Source: Auanema rhodensis
Taxonomy: Eukaryota; Nematoda; Chromadorea; Rhabditida; Rhabditidae
DNA: 64,000 nt
Assembly (NCBI GenBank): GCA_964057225.1
Contig: OZ059895.1
Span: forward strand, 6,696,001-6,760,000
Direction of reading: 5' to 3'
Both the position numbers and the translations under genes were made by a program. The notes beneath the pieces are model-generated. The model was not told the origin of the DNA and ran no database searches. It saw nothing but the letters and a program-made list of their open reading frames with translations. Positions 1-15,000 of this stretch are shown here, piece by piece (within the stretch, counting starts at the first letter, position 1; the number at the start of each line of letters is the position of its first letter).

Positions 1-880
1 AGGATGATGTATGTTTAATAAGCAATTATCTGAATTATTTGCTTCTATAGATTACTTTAAAAGTCGGAGATCTCTCTGAAGATGCTACTGTAAAAGGAAT
101 TATTGAACACGCTATGAACACTTTTGGCCGAATTGATATTTTGGTACAAAATATAGGAATAGATTAAATATTATATTGCTATTTAGATTAATTCTGCTGG
201 TATTCTATGTAACGGCTCTGTACTTGACACCGATATTGACGTTTATGATAAACAAATGGAAGCTAACGTCAGAAAGTATGTTTCTTCTATAATAGTTCGG
301 GATATAAAAAATATTGTTCTAGCGTTGTTAGACTCACACGAGCAGCTCTTCCCGAAATTATTAAGAATAAAGGAAGTATTGTTAATGTATCTAGCATTAC
401 AGGACCATGTCCAGTAATATTATTTTTCAATTTTTTCTAGTTTCAATCATAAATTTTAGTTCCCAGGTGTAACATATTACTGTATGTCTAAAGCAGCTCT
501 TGACCAATTCACTAAGTGTTTGGCACTCGAGATGGCGCCTCATGGAGTCAGAGTAAATTCTGTTAAGTGCGAAATAATTTTTATGTAAAAATCCATCTTC
601 TCGTGTTTTAGTCCTGGAGTAATTGTAACTAATGTACATTTGCGCTCTGGAATGTCTGAGGAAGCATATCAGGCTGTATGTCTGCGATCGCCATATTCAC
701 ATTATTCTTAATTTTCAGTTTATCCAGAAGGGAAAAGAAACACACGCGTTGGGCCGTGTAGGAGAAGTTCATGAAGTTGCAGAAGCTATTCTCTTCTTAG
801 CTGATTCAAATCGTAGCTCATTTATAACCGGTGATCTTTTGCGTGTAGATGGTGGTCGAGGAATCATGCACCCTCGCTAA
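1..880 (+). CDS. Short-chain dehydrogenase/reductase, 3' part (5' end outside window)
   Basis: Seven exon pieces join in phase: 1-8, 51-143, 187-275, 323-413, 460-566, 612-675, 719-880. The visible ~200 residues are the C-terminal three quarters of a classical SDR, an NAD(P)(H)-dependent oxidoreductase. Seen: ILINSAGIL (the usual NNAG strand, here INSAG), the catalytic serine in IVNVSSITG, the catalytic YxxxK as YYCMSKAAL, the VNSVNPGVI segment after it, and the closing strand FITGDLLRVDGG. The N-terminal GxxxGxG cofactor loop would lie upstream of the window. Introns are 36-47 bp. No substrate can be assigned; the fold serves many sugars, steroids and ketones. The stop is TAA at 878-880, with a polyadenylation signal AATAAA at 937-942. 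Confidence 0.88.
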
Positions 881-1254
881 TTTTTTCATCTTGTCAAGTT
901 GTTAGTTCGATTTTTCGTTGATTTTAAATAGGAAAAAATAAAATGTTCGGTAATTGATTTTTTATTTCAATATATAAAATGCCATAGTATTTCATCATTC
1001 AAGTAAAACATGCTCCATTGCGAATTTAAAAACCCGTTGCTAATATAAATTTTTGTACCGTAAGATAACGACTTAACATATCATATGAAGCCATATAGTA
1101 CCTGGATTTACATTACTTAATCTATTTCAGAATTGCATTTGACTTTGAACTTATGAAAAAAAGTTTCAAAATATTTTCTACCTTTTTTTTAATTCGAATA
1201 TGTGCGATTTGAGACGAACTAGTCGTTTTTTTAAGATTATTTATCTAGATTTTA
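881..1254. other. Intergenic spacer between SDR and UPF1
   Basis: AT-rich, no coding potential seen. It holds an AATAAA at 937-942 for the SDR transcript. A TTATCTAG at 1242-1249 ends 5 nt before the UPF1 ATG and could serve as a trans-splice acceptor; this is inference. Confidence 0.5.
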
Positions 1255-4200
1255 ATGGAATTTGATGAGGTTTATGGGCCGAACGGGGGTGAAACGCTCA
1301 CCTTTGTTGAAACTGGAGAGGATGATGATGGAATTATGAATGGAGCCACTCAAGACTCAACTTTTGACTTTGAACACCGTTTTTCAATACCAACACAGAG
1401 TAGTCAGGTACTACAGTATAATGATAGTTTTTGAGCGTTCTTTTAGATTTCTATGACATCAGGTCTTGAAAGCAATGTAGAGTTAACTTTTCATGATGTA
1501 GACGAAGAAGAGGAATTACATAATCAAAAATTACCAGAGCACGCCTGCAGGTATGCGTTGTATTTCTGCGTTAAGGATTCACTGATTTTGTATTAGATAT
1601 TGTGGAATTCATGAACCTAGCTGTATTGCGCTTTGTACAGTATGTAAAAAATGGTTTTGTAACGGAAAAGGAAGAACAACAGGCTCTCATATTATTACGC
1701 ATATGGTTAGAAGTGGCCACAAAGAAGTAAGAGCTTTTATACAGGAAAAATAATATAGTTGACGCAAGGTTTGCCTACACAAAGAATCACCTCTTGGAGA
1801 TACACAACTTGAATGCTATCAGTGCGCTGCGAGAAATGTGTTTTTACTCGGATTTATACCAGCAAAAGCTGATTCCATTGTGGTATTGTAAAGATTGATT
1901 AGTTCAAATGTATTATATATTCTCTAGGTTATATTGTGTCGACAACCATGCGCTCAGGTTGCTTCACAGAAAGATGCAAACTGGCAAGGCGATGAGTGGG
2001 AGCCATTAATAAGAGAGAGACAGGTGTTGTGATACATATCTTACCATTAATATTTTTTAGTTTTAGATTCTACCTTGGATTATTAATGTACCGACAGAAG
2101 ATATGCAAGTACGAGCTCGGCACATTACGTAAAAAAATAGGGTGTTTTGATACTTAACTGTTATTTTGTCAGGGCTGGTATGGCAAGTCGGCTTGAAGAT
2201 TTATGGAAAGAAATGCCAAATGCTACAATTGAAGATTTAGATAAACCTGGAATTGATACAGAACCTGATCCTGTATTACTCAGGTATACATAAAATCTAT
2301 ATATTCACGAAGCTGGTTAAATTTCAGATATGAGGATGCTTTTCATTACCGCAAGATATTTGCTCCTCTTGTATCATTAGAAGCTGAGTATGACAGGAAA
2401 ACTAAGGAATCACAAACGCAGAATGTTGGACATGTTCGATGGGATCAAGGATTGAATAGAAAACATTTAGCTTATTTTCATCTACCCAAGTTTATTGAAG
2501 GAAGTAAGTATCGGTTGTTTTCATATTCTTATGGATTTTTACAGGTATGAAACTTATGATTGGTGATGAGCTGAATCTAAAGCATATGCAAACCGTTGAG
2601 GGTGAATGGTCATGCCGTGGACAAGTGTTTAAAATTCCTGACAGTATGACTATCAAACTCTGGATTTTAATGACGAATATTGTTTTTAGATCACAGTGAT
2701 GAAATTGGTATTGAAATGCAGTGTAGTCCTTTAGAAAAAATGCCTACTGATCCCCGTATCATATTCATATGTGAAGCTGTTTGGAATTCAGTTTCTTTTG
2801 ATCGTATGCAATCTGCTCTTCAAAAGCTCGTGAATGACGAGCATAGTGTGTCCAGTTACATCTACCGGAAGCTGATGGGGCATGATGTCGATGAGATTCT
2901 TTTCAAGGTAGTTACAGTGTTTATAGAAAAAAATGAATTGAAACATTGATTTATAGGTGCAACAACCAAGGAGGTTATCAGCACCGGGATTACCAGAACT
3001 GAATCACAGTCAAATGAATGCTGTTAAAACAGTGTTAACACGACCTCTTAGTTTAATTCAAGGACCTCCCGGTACAGGAAAGGTGAAAATATTTTGCGGT
3101 TTGTTTTCAGAACAATTAGACTTCAGACTGTTACTTCCGCTACTATTGTTTATCATTTGGTTCAACAAACTCAAGGACAAGTTTTGGTGTGCTCACCTTC
3201 CAACATTGCTGTTGATCAATTAGCTGAAAAGATTCATATGACCGGCTTGAAGGTGTACTTATCTTATTGAAATGATTTTAACTTGAAAAATCTTAGGTTA
3301 TTCGTTTATATGCAAAATCCCGTGAAAGTTTGGATTCTAAAGTAAACTATTTGACTCTTCCTGCACAGTTGAAAGCTCTAAAAGAAGCTGCTGAACTTCA
3401 AAAGCTGCATCAACTTAAAGTTTGGTAAAGCATATTTCTGAGGCTATTTTTGATTTTCAGGAAGAAATTGGAGAATTATCTGCTACCGATCAAGAACGTT
3501 ACATTAAATTAAAGAAAATCGGAGAATTTCATTTATTGTCAGCTGCTGATGTAATATGTTGTACTTGTTCATCTGCTGCCGATCCTCGTTTAGCTCGTAT
3601 TAGGATTAAGTAATAGTTCATAACGTCTGCTGTTGTTAACCATATTATTGTTAATAGAACTGTACTTATTGATGAATCCACACAAGCTACTGAACCGGAA
3701 GTATTGGTCAGTATTGTAAGAGGAGTTAGGCAAGTTATCTTGGTTGGAGATCATTGTCAACTAGGGCCTGTAATTATGTGCAAAAAGGTAATTTTAAATG
3801 TTAGCCGAGCGTTCCTATTACTAAGCTTTTGTGTTTACAGGCTGCAAAGGCAGGATTATCTCAATCTTTGTTCGAAAGATTAATTCTTTTGGGTAATCGA
3901 CCAGTTCGTTTACAGGTATAATTACTGAAAGGAAATAGTTTACTTATTTTTTTAGGTCCAATATCGTATGCATCCAGTTCTTTCTTCATTCCCTAGTAAT
4001 GTTTTTTATGAGGGAAGCTTACAAAATGGAGTAACTGAGAGTGAGTCCTATTCTAAACTCTTATTTTTGAATGACTGCTTTTTCAGCGGAAAGAACATTA
4101 CGTAATGTTGATTGGAGCTGGCCTGTCCCTGACAAACCAATGATTTTCTGGTCTTGTTACGGACAAGAAGAAATGAGTGCGTCTGGTACTTCTTTCCTGA

Positions 4201-5432
4201 ATCGCACGGAAGCTGCTAATGTTGAGAAGTTGGCTAGTAAACTGATCAGGTATGATCAACATATCTTATTAAAAGACTTACGTGAGTACATTTTGTTTTA
4301 CAGGGGTGGAATGCGACCGGAGCAAATTGGTATTATTACTCCATATGAAGGACAACGTTCATTCATTGTTCAATATATGCATACTCAAGGCACTTTAAAT
4401 AGCAAATTATATGAGCACATGGAAATAGCAAATGTCGATGCTTTCCAGGTAAATTCCTTTTTTTCATCATCTGAATCGATTAATATAATTTTCAAATCAA
4501 AATCAATTACGAGACTTTTTTTCAGGGACGGGAAAAAGACTTTATTATTGTTACATGTGTACGTTCAAACGAACAATCGGGTATTGGATTCCTTAATGAT
4601 CCTCGTCGTCTCAATGTTGCGTTGACTCGTGCAAAGTATGGACTGGTAATTATTGGTAACGCTAAGGTATGTTACCCTCGGTATATTGGTATTCATAGGC
4701 TTATGTCTAGGTACTCGGACGTCAGCCTTTATGGAACGATTTGTTGACAACATTTAAACACAAGAACCTCATTGTGGAAGGACCTATTAACAGCTTGAAA
4801 CCCAGCCAAATTACTCTTCCGAAACCTAAACCTCAACCTCGGAATCCCGCTTATCCAGTGAGTTTTCATTTTTTTTACCCAATTAGGTATACGGACCTAG
4901 ACTGGAAAATATGGAACACAGCGACCAGCATACACTTTAAATGAATACAGAGGAAGAGAAACTTCTCGTTCAGTTCCAATGGATCCTCAGCAAGCTATCA
5001 CTTCACATTCTCTTCGTCACCAAGTACATCTTCCAATGCCTTTGCATATGTTGCATTTAATGCCACATTCAACTGGAAATCAAAATTCTTCAAGCGAGTT
5101 TTTTGTATATCTTGCTGTTTATGAATATAACATTTTCAGAGCCCACCCGCAGAGGTGGACATTCCACATCTTCGTGGCCTGCTCCTCGTGGAAGTACTCG
5201 TAGTGGATCTACTCGAGATAATAATGGGGGGTATGCTTCTCAGGCATCACAAGATAATGATATTCTTGGCGATGGACCTTTATCTGAGGCTACTGGACTT
5301 ACTGGCTGGTCACAATCTCAACAAGGACGCAACCAAACTCAGGCAATTTCACAAGATGAGTTCCGTCATATGACATTTGGAGAAGATATCGAAAACGATA
5401 TGGCAAATCTATTGTTGTCTCAAGGACCTTAG
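1255..5432 (+). CDS. upf1: UPF1/SMG-2 ATP-dependent RNA helicase (nonsense-mediated decay)
   Basis: Superfamily-1 helicase that marks transcripts with premature stops for decay; works in the cytoplasm with UPF2/UPF3 and is phosphorylated by SMG1 at SQ/TQ sites. About 1,055 aa from 23 exons: 1255-1407, 1447-1550, 1597-1726, 1769-1882, 1928-2023, 2067-2128, 2173-2283, 2328-2503, 2545-2643, 2690-2907, 2957-3082, 3127-3252, 3297-3419, 3461-3609, 3658-3787, 3841-3915, 3956-4040, 4087-4249, 4304-4448, 4526-4666, 4711-4857, 4901-5104, 5142-5432. Seen: Cys/His-rich zinc domain (about residues 83-200, [22 protein letters not shown]), Walker A GPPGTGK split from the next Thr by an intron, [12 protein letters not shown] (motif II), [32 protein letters not shown] and [11 protein letters not shown]. 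The tail has several SQ sites (ASQDN, GWSQSQ, LLSQGP). All junctions agree in phase except that the last intron needs a CAGAG acceptor, so that join is less certain. Confidence 0.95.
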
Positions 5433-6006
5433 AGAGTATCATGGATGATATCCTGGTTAGGATATCAGTACGTTTTCCATCACAACAATCAGAAGATTGC
5501 TGCAGAATTGAGTGACTTTTTGGGGCTCTGGAACTATCGTCATCTCAGCAGGAAGCGCATTTTGCGATTCCAACACAATCCATTCCTCAAAGGGATTTGT
5601 TGAGACTTTCTGTTATTTGAGTAGTTATTATGTCTTGTCGTTACTAAACTGCTATCCTCTTTCCCATATAACCTAACTTATTATCTTTCTCCGTCGGTCT
5701 TTAGATCTAACTAGTTCGTCCATATTTTCTAAATTAGCAAAACACCTTTCACCTTTCTATATGAGAATGTCGGAGATCTTCTTTATTGTAGCTTTTTTTA
5801 ATAATTCTTGCCTTACTTAAAAATAAGAAGAGGCACAAATGATGTCTAATATTTTAATTGATCCTGATTTGTCTATTCGATTCAGGTGACACTATAAATA
5901 AAATTGTTAATTAAAATTTAATTTCTTCTAGAAACTGTTTTTTTTCTCAGGAATTCTACTTATTTTAATTTCTTTTTTATTATCTGTAGTTTTAGTTTCA
6001 TTTAGA
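5433..6006. other. UPF1 3' UTR and spacer to NSUN2
   Basis: Contains AATAAA at 5897-5902, only ~105 bp before the NSUN2 start. Just after the UPF1 stop, the frame beginning near 5425 stays open for ~28 codons, meets one TGA at 5509-5511, then stays open again with SQ/TQ-containing peptide (see findings). A pyrimidine-rich stretch ends in TTTCATTTAG one base before the NSUN2 ATG, an excellent splice-acceptor sequence with no upstream coding exon of its own. Confidence 0.5.
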
Positions 6007-8689
<2,683 letters not shown>

Positions 8690-9045
8690 CTATCCAAAAT
8701 TGTTTTCTAATTGCTTTCAGAGTACTGACGACATTTCAAATAAGAAGTTAATACCGAAAAGAGGTTGCATACTAATCTAATGGGATATATCGTTGTTCTT
8801 CGTTGGCTTTGTTGAATCCATTTTGTTTTTGGTTGTTTTGTTAATTGTTGAAAAAATAATGTTATTCAAAAAATATTTTCTAAAATCATGTGTTGATATC
8901 ACAATATCGTCAGTTAAAGATAAGGATGTCTCGCATTTTTTAAATAATCGTTGTGTGGCTTTTATAGATTTTTTCTTGTTTCTATCTAAATGATGCGATT
9001 TGAAAAAATGTGTTATTTGTGCTCAATTTGTCCTTATATAACATC
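8690..9045. other. Spacer between NSUN2 and HERC-like gene
   Basis: T-rich, about 356 bp. An ORF spans 8793-8993 but is AT-driven and Phe/Leu/Val-rich; I see no protein in it. A TTATATAA at 9034-9041 lies just before the HERC start. Confidence 0.4.
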
Positions 9046-12000
9046 ATGCTTAAGCATATGAGACGAGAGCTGTTAGCATGCGGATTAGCAGGAGACGGCC
9101 AGCTTGGAATCCGCAAAACTGATTCGGATTGTGTCACTGTACCCGAACATATTAGTGAGTTATCGATATATTTTTGATATACACTAGAGATATAAGCTGA
9201 GTAAAAATATAATACAATGATCAATCATAGTTGGTGGTCCCAATGGTGAACACGGAAGCACTGTTGTTGCCATTGCATGTGGGGAAAAGCATACCTTATT
9301 CCTAGCAGATAATGGACAAGTTTGGTTGAAGTTTTATCTTTAGCAAAAATTGTATATTCAAGGTATGGAGCGTTGGTTGCAACGAACATGGTCAGCTGGG
9401 TAGAGGTAGTCAAAATAGTGGCAGCTTTACAATTTATCCCGTCAGCATCACAAAGGGCATAAAAGCTGTTCAGGTTATTAAAAAATGTTTTGTTGTAAAG
9501 AAGGTTTTAAACAGGTTGCTGCAGGAAGATATCATTCATTAGCTGTATTTGAAGATGGACGTCTTTTTTCTTGGGGCTCGAACGAGCATGGACAATTAGG
9601 AATTGGAAGTGTTCCTGCTATTGCAGCTTCTCCCAAGTTGACATATTCTTGAAAATATTTTAAAATTTTGAAATTTAGAAAAATAACATTGATTAATGAG
9701 GTTGTGCAGATTGCTGCCGGTCAGGACAATTGTATAGCTTTAACAGAAAGTAAGCAAAACACGATATGTAGTCGAATTTCTTTGAAATCTCAGATGGGAG
9801 AGTTTGGATTTGGGGAGAACAAGCTAATGGCTATATTCATCACGTTCCTGTAGAGGTTGATGTTCTTCAGGCAGTACCAATCGTTAGAAGTAGACAAATA
9901 ATTATATGTACATGTATCTAAATTGATGCTTTAGTTTGTGCTGGGGGTGGGCATTACATGGCTTTAACCTCTAGTGGTAGTGTATTTGCTTGGGGAGCAA
10001 ATGATTATGGACAGTTGGGATTGGGTGATCTTCTACGTATGTTGTTTTGTTTTCAATACAGACAGGTTACCTCCTTTTAGCCCGTGATAAACCACGACAA
10101 ATAGAAAGTATCATGAACATGAAAATATGTGAAATGGCTGCAGGATATTCTCATTCTCTGCTATTGACAACTGATGGCAAAGTGTTCGCTTTCGGTTCGA
10201 ATTCATTAGGTCAGCTTGGCTCTGAACATCGGTTTGTTGATAGCACAGATTTATGCTATTTCAAAATTTAGTGTTGAGAGGCAAAGCACTCCTATCGGAG
10301 TTTCGGAGTTAATGGGTAGTACGGTTACAAGGGTCGCTTGTGGAAGGTCTTTTTTTGATTGTTTGGTTTGACTTATTTCGAAATTTATTTACAGATGCCA
10401 TTCTGCGGTAGTTATTGCTGGACGCTTCTATCCATTTGGTTTGAATACTTCGGGGCAATTAGGTACAGGTACTACAAGGAACCAGCTAACTCCTCGTCGT
10501 AACGATGCTCTCAGTGACGTTCGCAGTATCTTTGCCGGATGGGATCAAATGTTTATCATTCGGATCGGAGGAGTGCCAGTGAGATTTGAATCTTATCGCA
10601 ATTATAAGAAGGATTGTTAACTTAGGAACTCCGGCCTGGTTCTAATGCTATATTGAAAGAACCACGTTTTCTTACCAAGGAATCTATCATGAATTTGTTA
10701 CAAAAAGGAGAGAAACTCGACCTTATTGGGTTTTATTTTTATTTAAATAATATTTATTAATTATTTTATTTTTTAGCGAGCTTGAATCTGTTTTTAGCTC
10801 GTTCAGCTCTATAAATGGTTCCTTCTTGTACTCGGACGAAAGAAGATATCTTTCTAGCAATGGCTTCCGAACAAGCGGGGTAGATTTAGACGCAGTAATG
10901 GAAGCTTTTAATGCTATCGCAGAATCGAACGATGCTGAATCCTATATCACATTGGTTCGATATTTTTTTTCAATTACAACTTGTAATGATTTATACATTT
11001 TCCAGTTAGAACAATGGGCAAGTGAAGCCGTTTCCTACGAAAATGGTGCTAGAAATCCTTTTCATAGTGCTGAATCTCTAAGAATTTTTCTGATTTTGCC
11101 TTGGCTGAACTTCTTCACGACAAACGTTACACCTGCAATAGTAAAAACAATAACAATTCCTTTTGCTGAGCGCATTCTTGCATTAGATCACGCTCAGGAC
11201 GAAATTTTGGGTAAGTAATTCATTAAACTTTAATACCATAACGAATTATTCACTATTTTAGAAAAATGGTGGACTTATCTACCAGGGCGTCATTTCAATC
11301 GAATTGTTTCCGTAATGATTAGTGGGATTAAGACTCTTATCAAACATAAAAAAGAAGCTGATGAAAGTGAGCCATTACTATTGGTTCTAAAGAAGTTAAA
11401 TGGAATAAATCGAGTAAGTTGATTGTTGGGAAGGCTGAAACATCTTATTATTTTCAGAAGACAAATGCGATTCCTTTCGAATGCTTTTATATCGATGAGC
11501 TAGGAGAACTGTTTGATTTGAAAGAAGACTATTGTAATTGGGTTCAGCATGAGGTGAATTAGCATTCTTGTATCTGAAACGTCTCATTTATCATTTAGAA
11601 ATTCAACATACCTATGAAACGTTGCTTCTGGGTTGAATTCCCATTTTTATTAAATGGAATTGCAAAATCTGATCTGCTTCACGTTGAATCAGCATTACAG
11701 CAGCAGGTAGTATTTTTTTCAATGTCTTCGTAGGGATTTTTTTCAGGAAATTGTTAATCAAAGCACTAGAATTTTTTTTGGCCCTTTACCTCTATTTTCA
11801 TTACAACCTTTCTTGAATATCACCGTTCGAAGAGACAATATTGTTAATGATACGATGGCTTGGATGAGCCAGTCGTGCCATCGTGACTTTTTAAGACCGT
11901 TGAAGGTAATTAATTTTGAGCATTTGTTTACCTAACTTCATTAAGATTCAATTTGTTGGTGAGGAAGGAGAAGATGCTGGAGGTGTAAAAAAGGAATTTT

Positions 12001-15000
12001 TCATTCTGCTCTTTCAACAAATTCTTCAGGCAGAGTATAACATTTATAAATTATAGAGGTTTATCTCGTACACGATTTCAGTTATGGAATGTTCGTTGAA
12101 GATTCGGATTCACACTTTGTATGGTTCAGTGGGTTTGATGTTTTGGAAAATATAAATTACGAATTGCTTGGGATATTATTCGGAATGGCAATTTATAATC
12201 ACGTTCTTGTTCCTTTTCCTTTCCCTCTCGCTTTATACAAAGTTTTCTCCCTAAAACTTTTTTTATTCATTTTTATTTTGTAGTTGTTACTGGATCAATC
12301 TCCTACAATTGAAGATTTATTAGAATTGAGTCCAGTGGAAGGAAGAAGTCTTCAACAACTCCTTGATTATGATGCTGACGATTTTGAAGTAAGCTAGTTT
12401 CCCTCATTAGATGCTTTGATTTGCGTGATTTGCTATTTAGCTTGTTTTGCACAAAATGTTAATTCATTTTATTTGATATAACTGTTTGACCGGCTGTGCC
12501 ATGTTTTTAGTTTTATATGAATTACAAATTTGTTTCAGGATGTTTTCAATTTGACATTTGAAATTACTGTGAACAATTTTGGAGCCGCTGTTGCTTGCCC
12601 ACTCAAGCCTAAAGGAGAAGATATATCTGTAACTCAATCCAATAAGCAAGAATACGTTAAGGTAATTAAGATATATTTTTCAAAACAACTATTTCATTTT
12701 TCAGCTTTATATTCGTCATCGCTTAGAATTGGGGTTGAATGATAAGATTGCTCAACAACTTGAAGCATTCAGAGATGGATTCAGGAGACTTATTAGAACC
12801 CGTCTTTTATTTTTCTTCCAACCCCGCGAATTAATGGAAATGGTTGTTGGAAATGAAAACTATGACTGGTCAGAATTCCGACAAGTAAGTTTGTTTTGTC
12901 ATTTTCGAAAATTCTCTAAAAAAACATTACTTAGCACTATTAGTACTTTGATTTTAGCATTATCAAATTCGTTTGAATTAATTAGGAGATATTGTAAAGG
13001 TGATTACTTGGTGAACTAAATAGTCTTTCTTCGATTCCCAGTAATACTTAAAACAATTTGGGGAAACCCTTTGCTCGACAATTAATGCATTTTCACTACT
13101 TACGCGATTAATTCAAAGTGAAGCTAATTTTTAGGTTATATTTCGCGGTCATTCTTTTCTTCACGTCCTACTTAAATATTGTAGTTCACTCTATAAAGAA
13201 AAGAATTGAAATGGTAGCTTTAAGAGCACTACTGTCACTATGGTATCAAGAATTTTGTAATTAGGTTTTCAATATACGTATGCACCAATTAAAATGCACA
13301 TTTTGTTCCTTCCTAAGCTAATGTGTATACGGTAGATGAACAAGTGGAACGGTGAATATTATATGATTTCTATCGAGAAAATGAGGAAGGAATAGTATTC
13401 AGCTGTTTCACTTCTCATAGCTATTTACATTTTATGATGTTGTTGTCGTTCATCTTTAGAATGGCTTGTTGAACAAAACTGTTAGTTGGTACGGCTTCAC
13501 TTCTCGTTTTTCAATATTCCATGATTGTCAGCCATGTAGTAGCGTTGACGCTGTAACCTTTTGCATAGCTTCAGCTGAAAATCGAATGGGATAATTTCTT
13601 TAGTTGATAGTATTCGTAAAAGATAAAGGCTATATGTCTGACAATTTGCTTTCAAAGCTGGGGTAATCCGGCGAATACGTGCTTAATTGGCGTTTATCTT
13701 CTTTTCTGCACATATCTCTGATTCTCTGGTGATTTCTATATATTTCTCAAATTACAATCGCACAACAGTGTGGGTTTACCCCATTTTCTGGACAAATAGT
13801 CTTCGCGAACATCCATTTGACGCTTGTTCTAAATTCATTCCGGAAGTTACTTTTTTTGTTTTTGATGCTTGATAGAATACAGTTTTTCGACTTTTATATA
13901 TCGAGAGATTACGAAATTCGATTACTTTGAAATGGACACATTTGGTTGAATAGGTGAAAAATCGTATTTTTTGAAACTGTCCACAACTGCTTTTAGCTCA
14001 CTGTTTGTGTCTCATCTATACTCCACTTTGCCTCTTCAACAAGTAAATAGAAAGACGGAGAATGAAACGAATAGAAATTATCACATAAATAGGGAGATTT
14101 AGAATGAGAACGTATTTTAGAGAAAGGAAGGGAGAGAGCTCGAGGTAAAAGTGTAGGTGCTGAGATTGGGTTATTCGACGAAATAGTGAGAGAACACGAC
14201 TGTTTCACTAATGGTCGGTTCTGTACACAAAAATGCTAAAAGAGTGCTTGTTGGATACATAAACAATATTGAAATTGAAAAAGAGAGGAGTGTGAATCAG
14301 CTATATCAACACAAAAGTTATAGTGAGCTATTTGTGTCTTACTCTGAGGAGAAAATTAACTCTCTGGTATGGTAGCGCGCCATTCTTGACTTGACTTGTG
14401 TTTCTTAAAAATATGAAATAAACGGTTGAAAGGCTATTGGTATGCTTTGTCCTCTATTTCTTCTAGTTATTCATAGTTTAAACTTTTACTGATTTTAACT
14501 TTCCTGGTTCTCTGTTGATAGGAAGAAACTAGTTGATTTGTTATAGGCTAGTCGTTCTCCATATGATCGCATCCAGTTATCAAGAGCTGGTGAGTTGCGT
14601 GAACTAGCCTATGACCTTTAAATAAATAATATGGACTGCGTAATCGAAGCGCTTGGTGTTGAACCAGTTCATTTCGAGCTAACCGGTCCGGTGGTCACTC
14701 TAGGTCGTGCCGGTGAAGTTCGAAAAGATTGTAAAATTCTTGTTCATCATACCAGTTATGTGAACCCGCATGGGAATACTTCGGGATTCCGAAGGACAAC
14801 TTCTTTCTGACTTACGGGCAGGTTAAGGCTGGTTTAAATTCGCTGCCGAATAGCCTGGTGGTCAACTGGCTTCCTTATCGGAGAACAGGTATGATGCAAC
14901 CGATGTAAGACGAGAGGTGTTATACGAATGGAGGATGTGTATTAACTGACCTTGCTACAGGTGAGAAAGCAAATCTTGAACCAGAAAACTCCTTCTCTGA

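Noticed and set aside
13687-13872. 61-codon + frame in the HERC intron
   Set aside because: No splice sites or start context linking it to the nested model; composition is Phe/Ile/Ser-rich as expected by chance.
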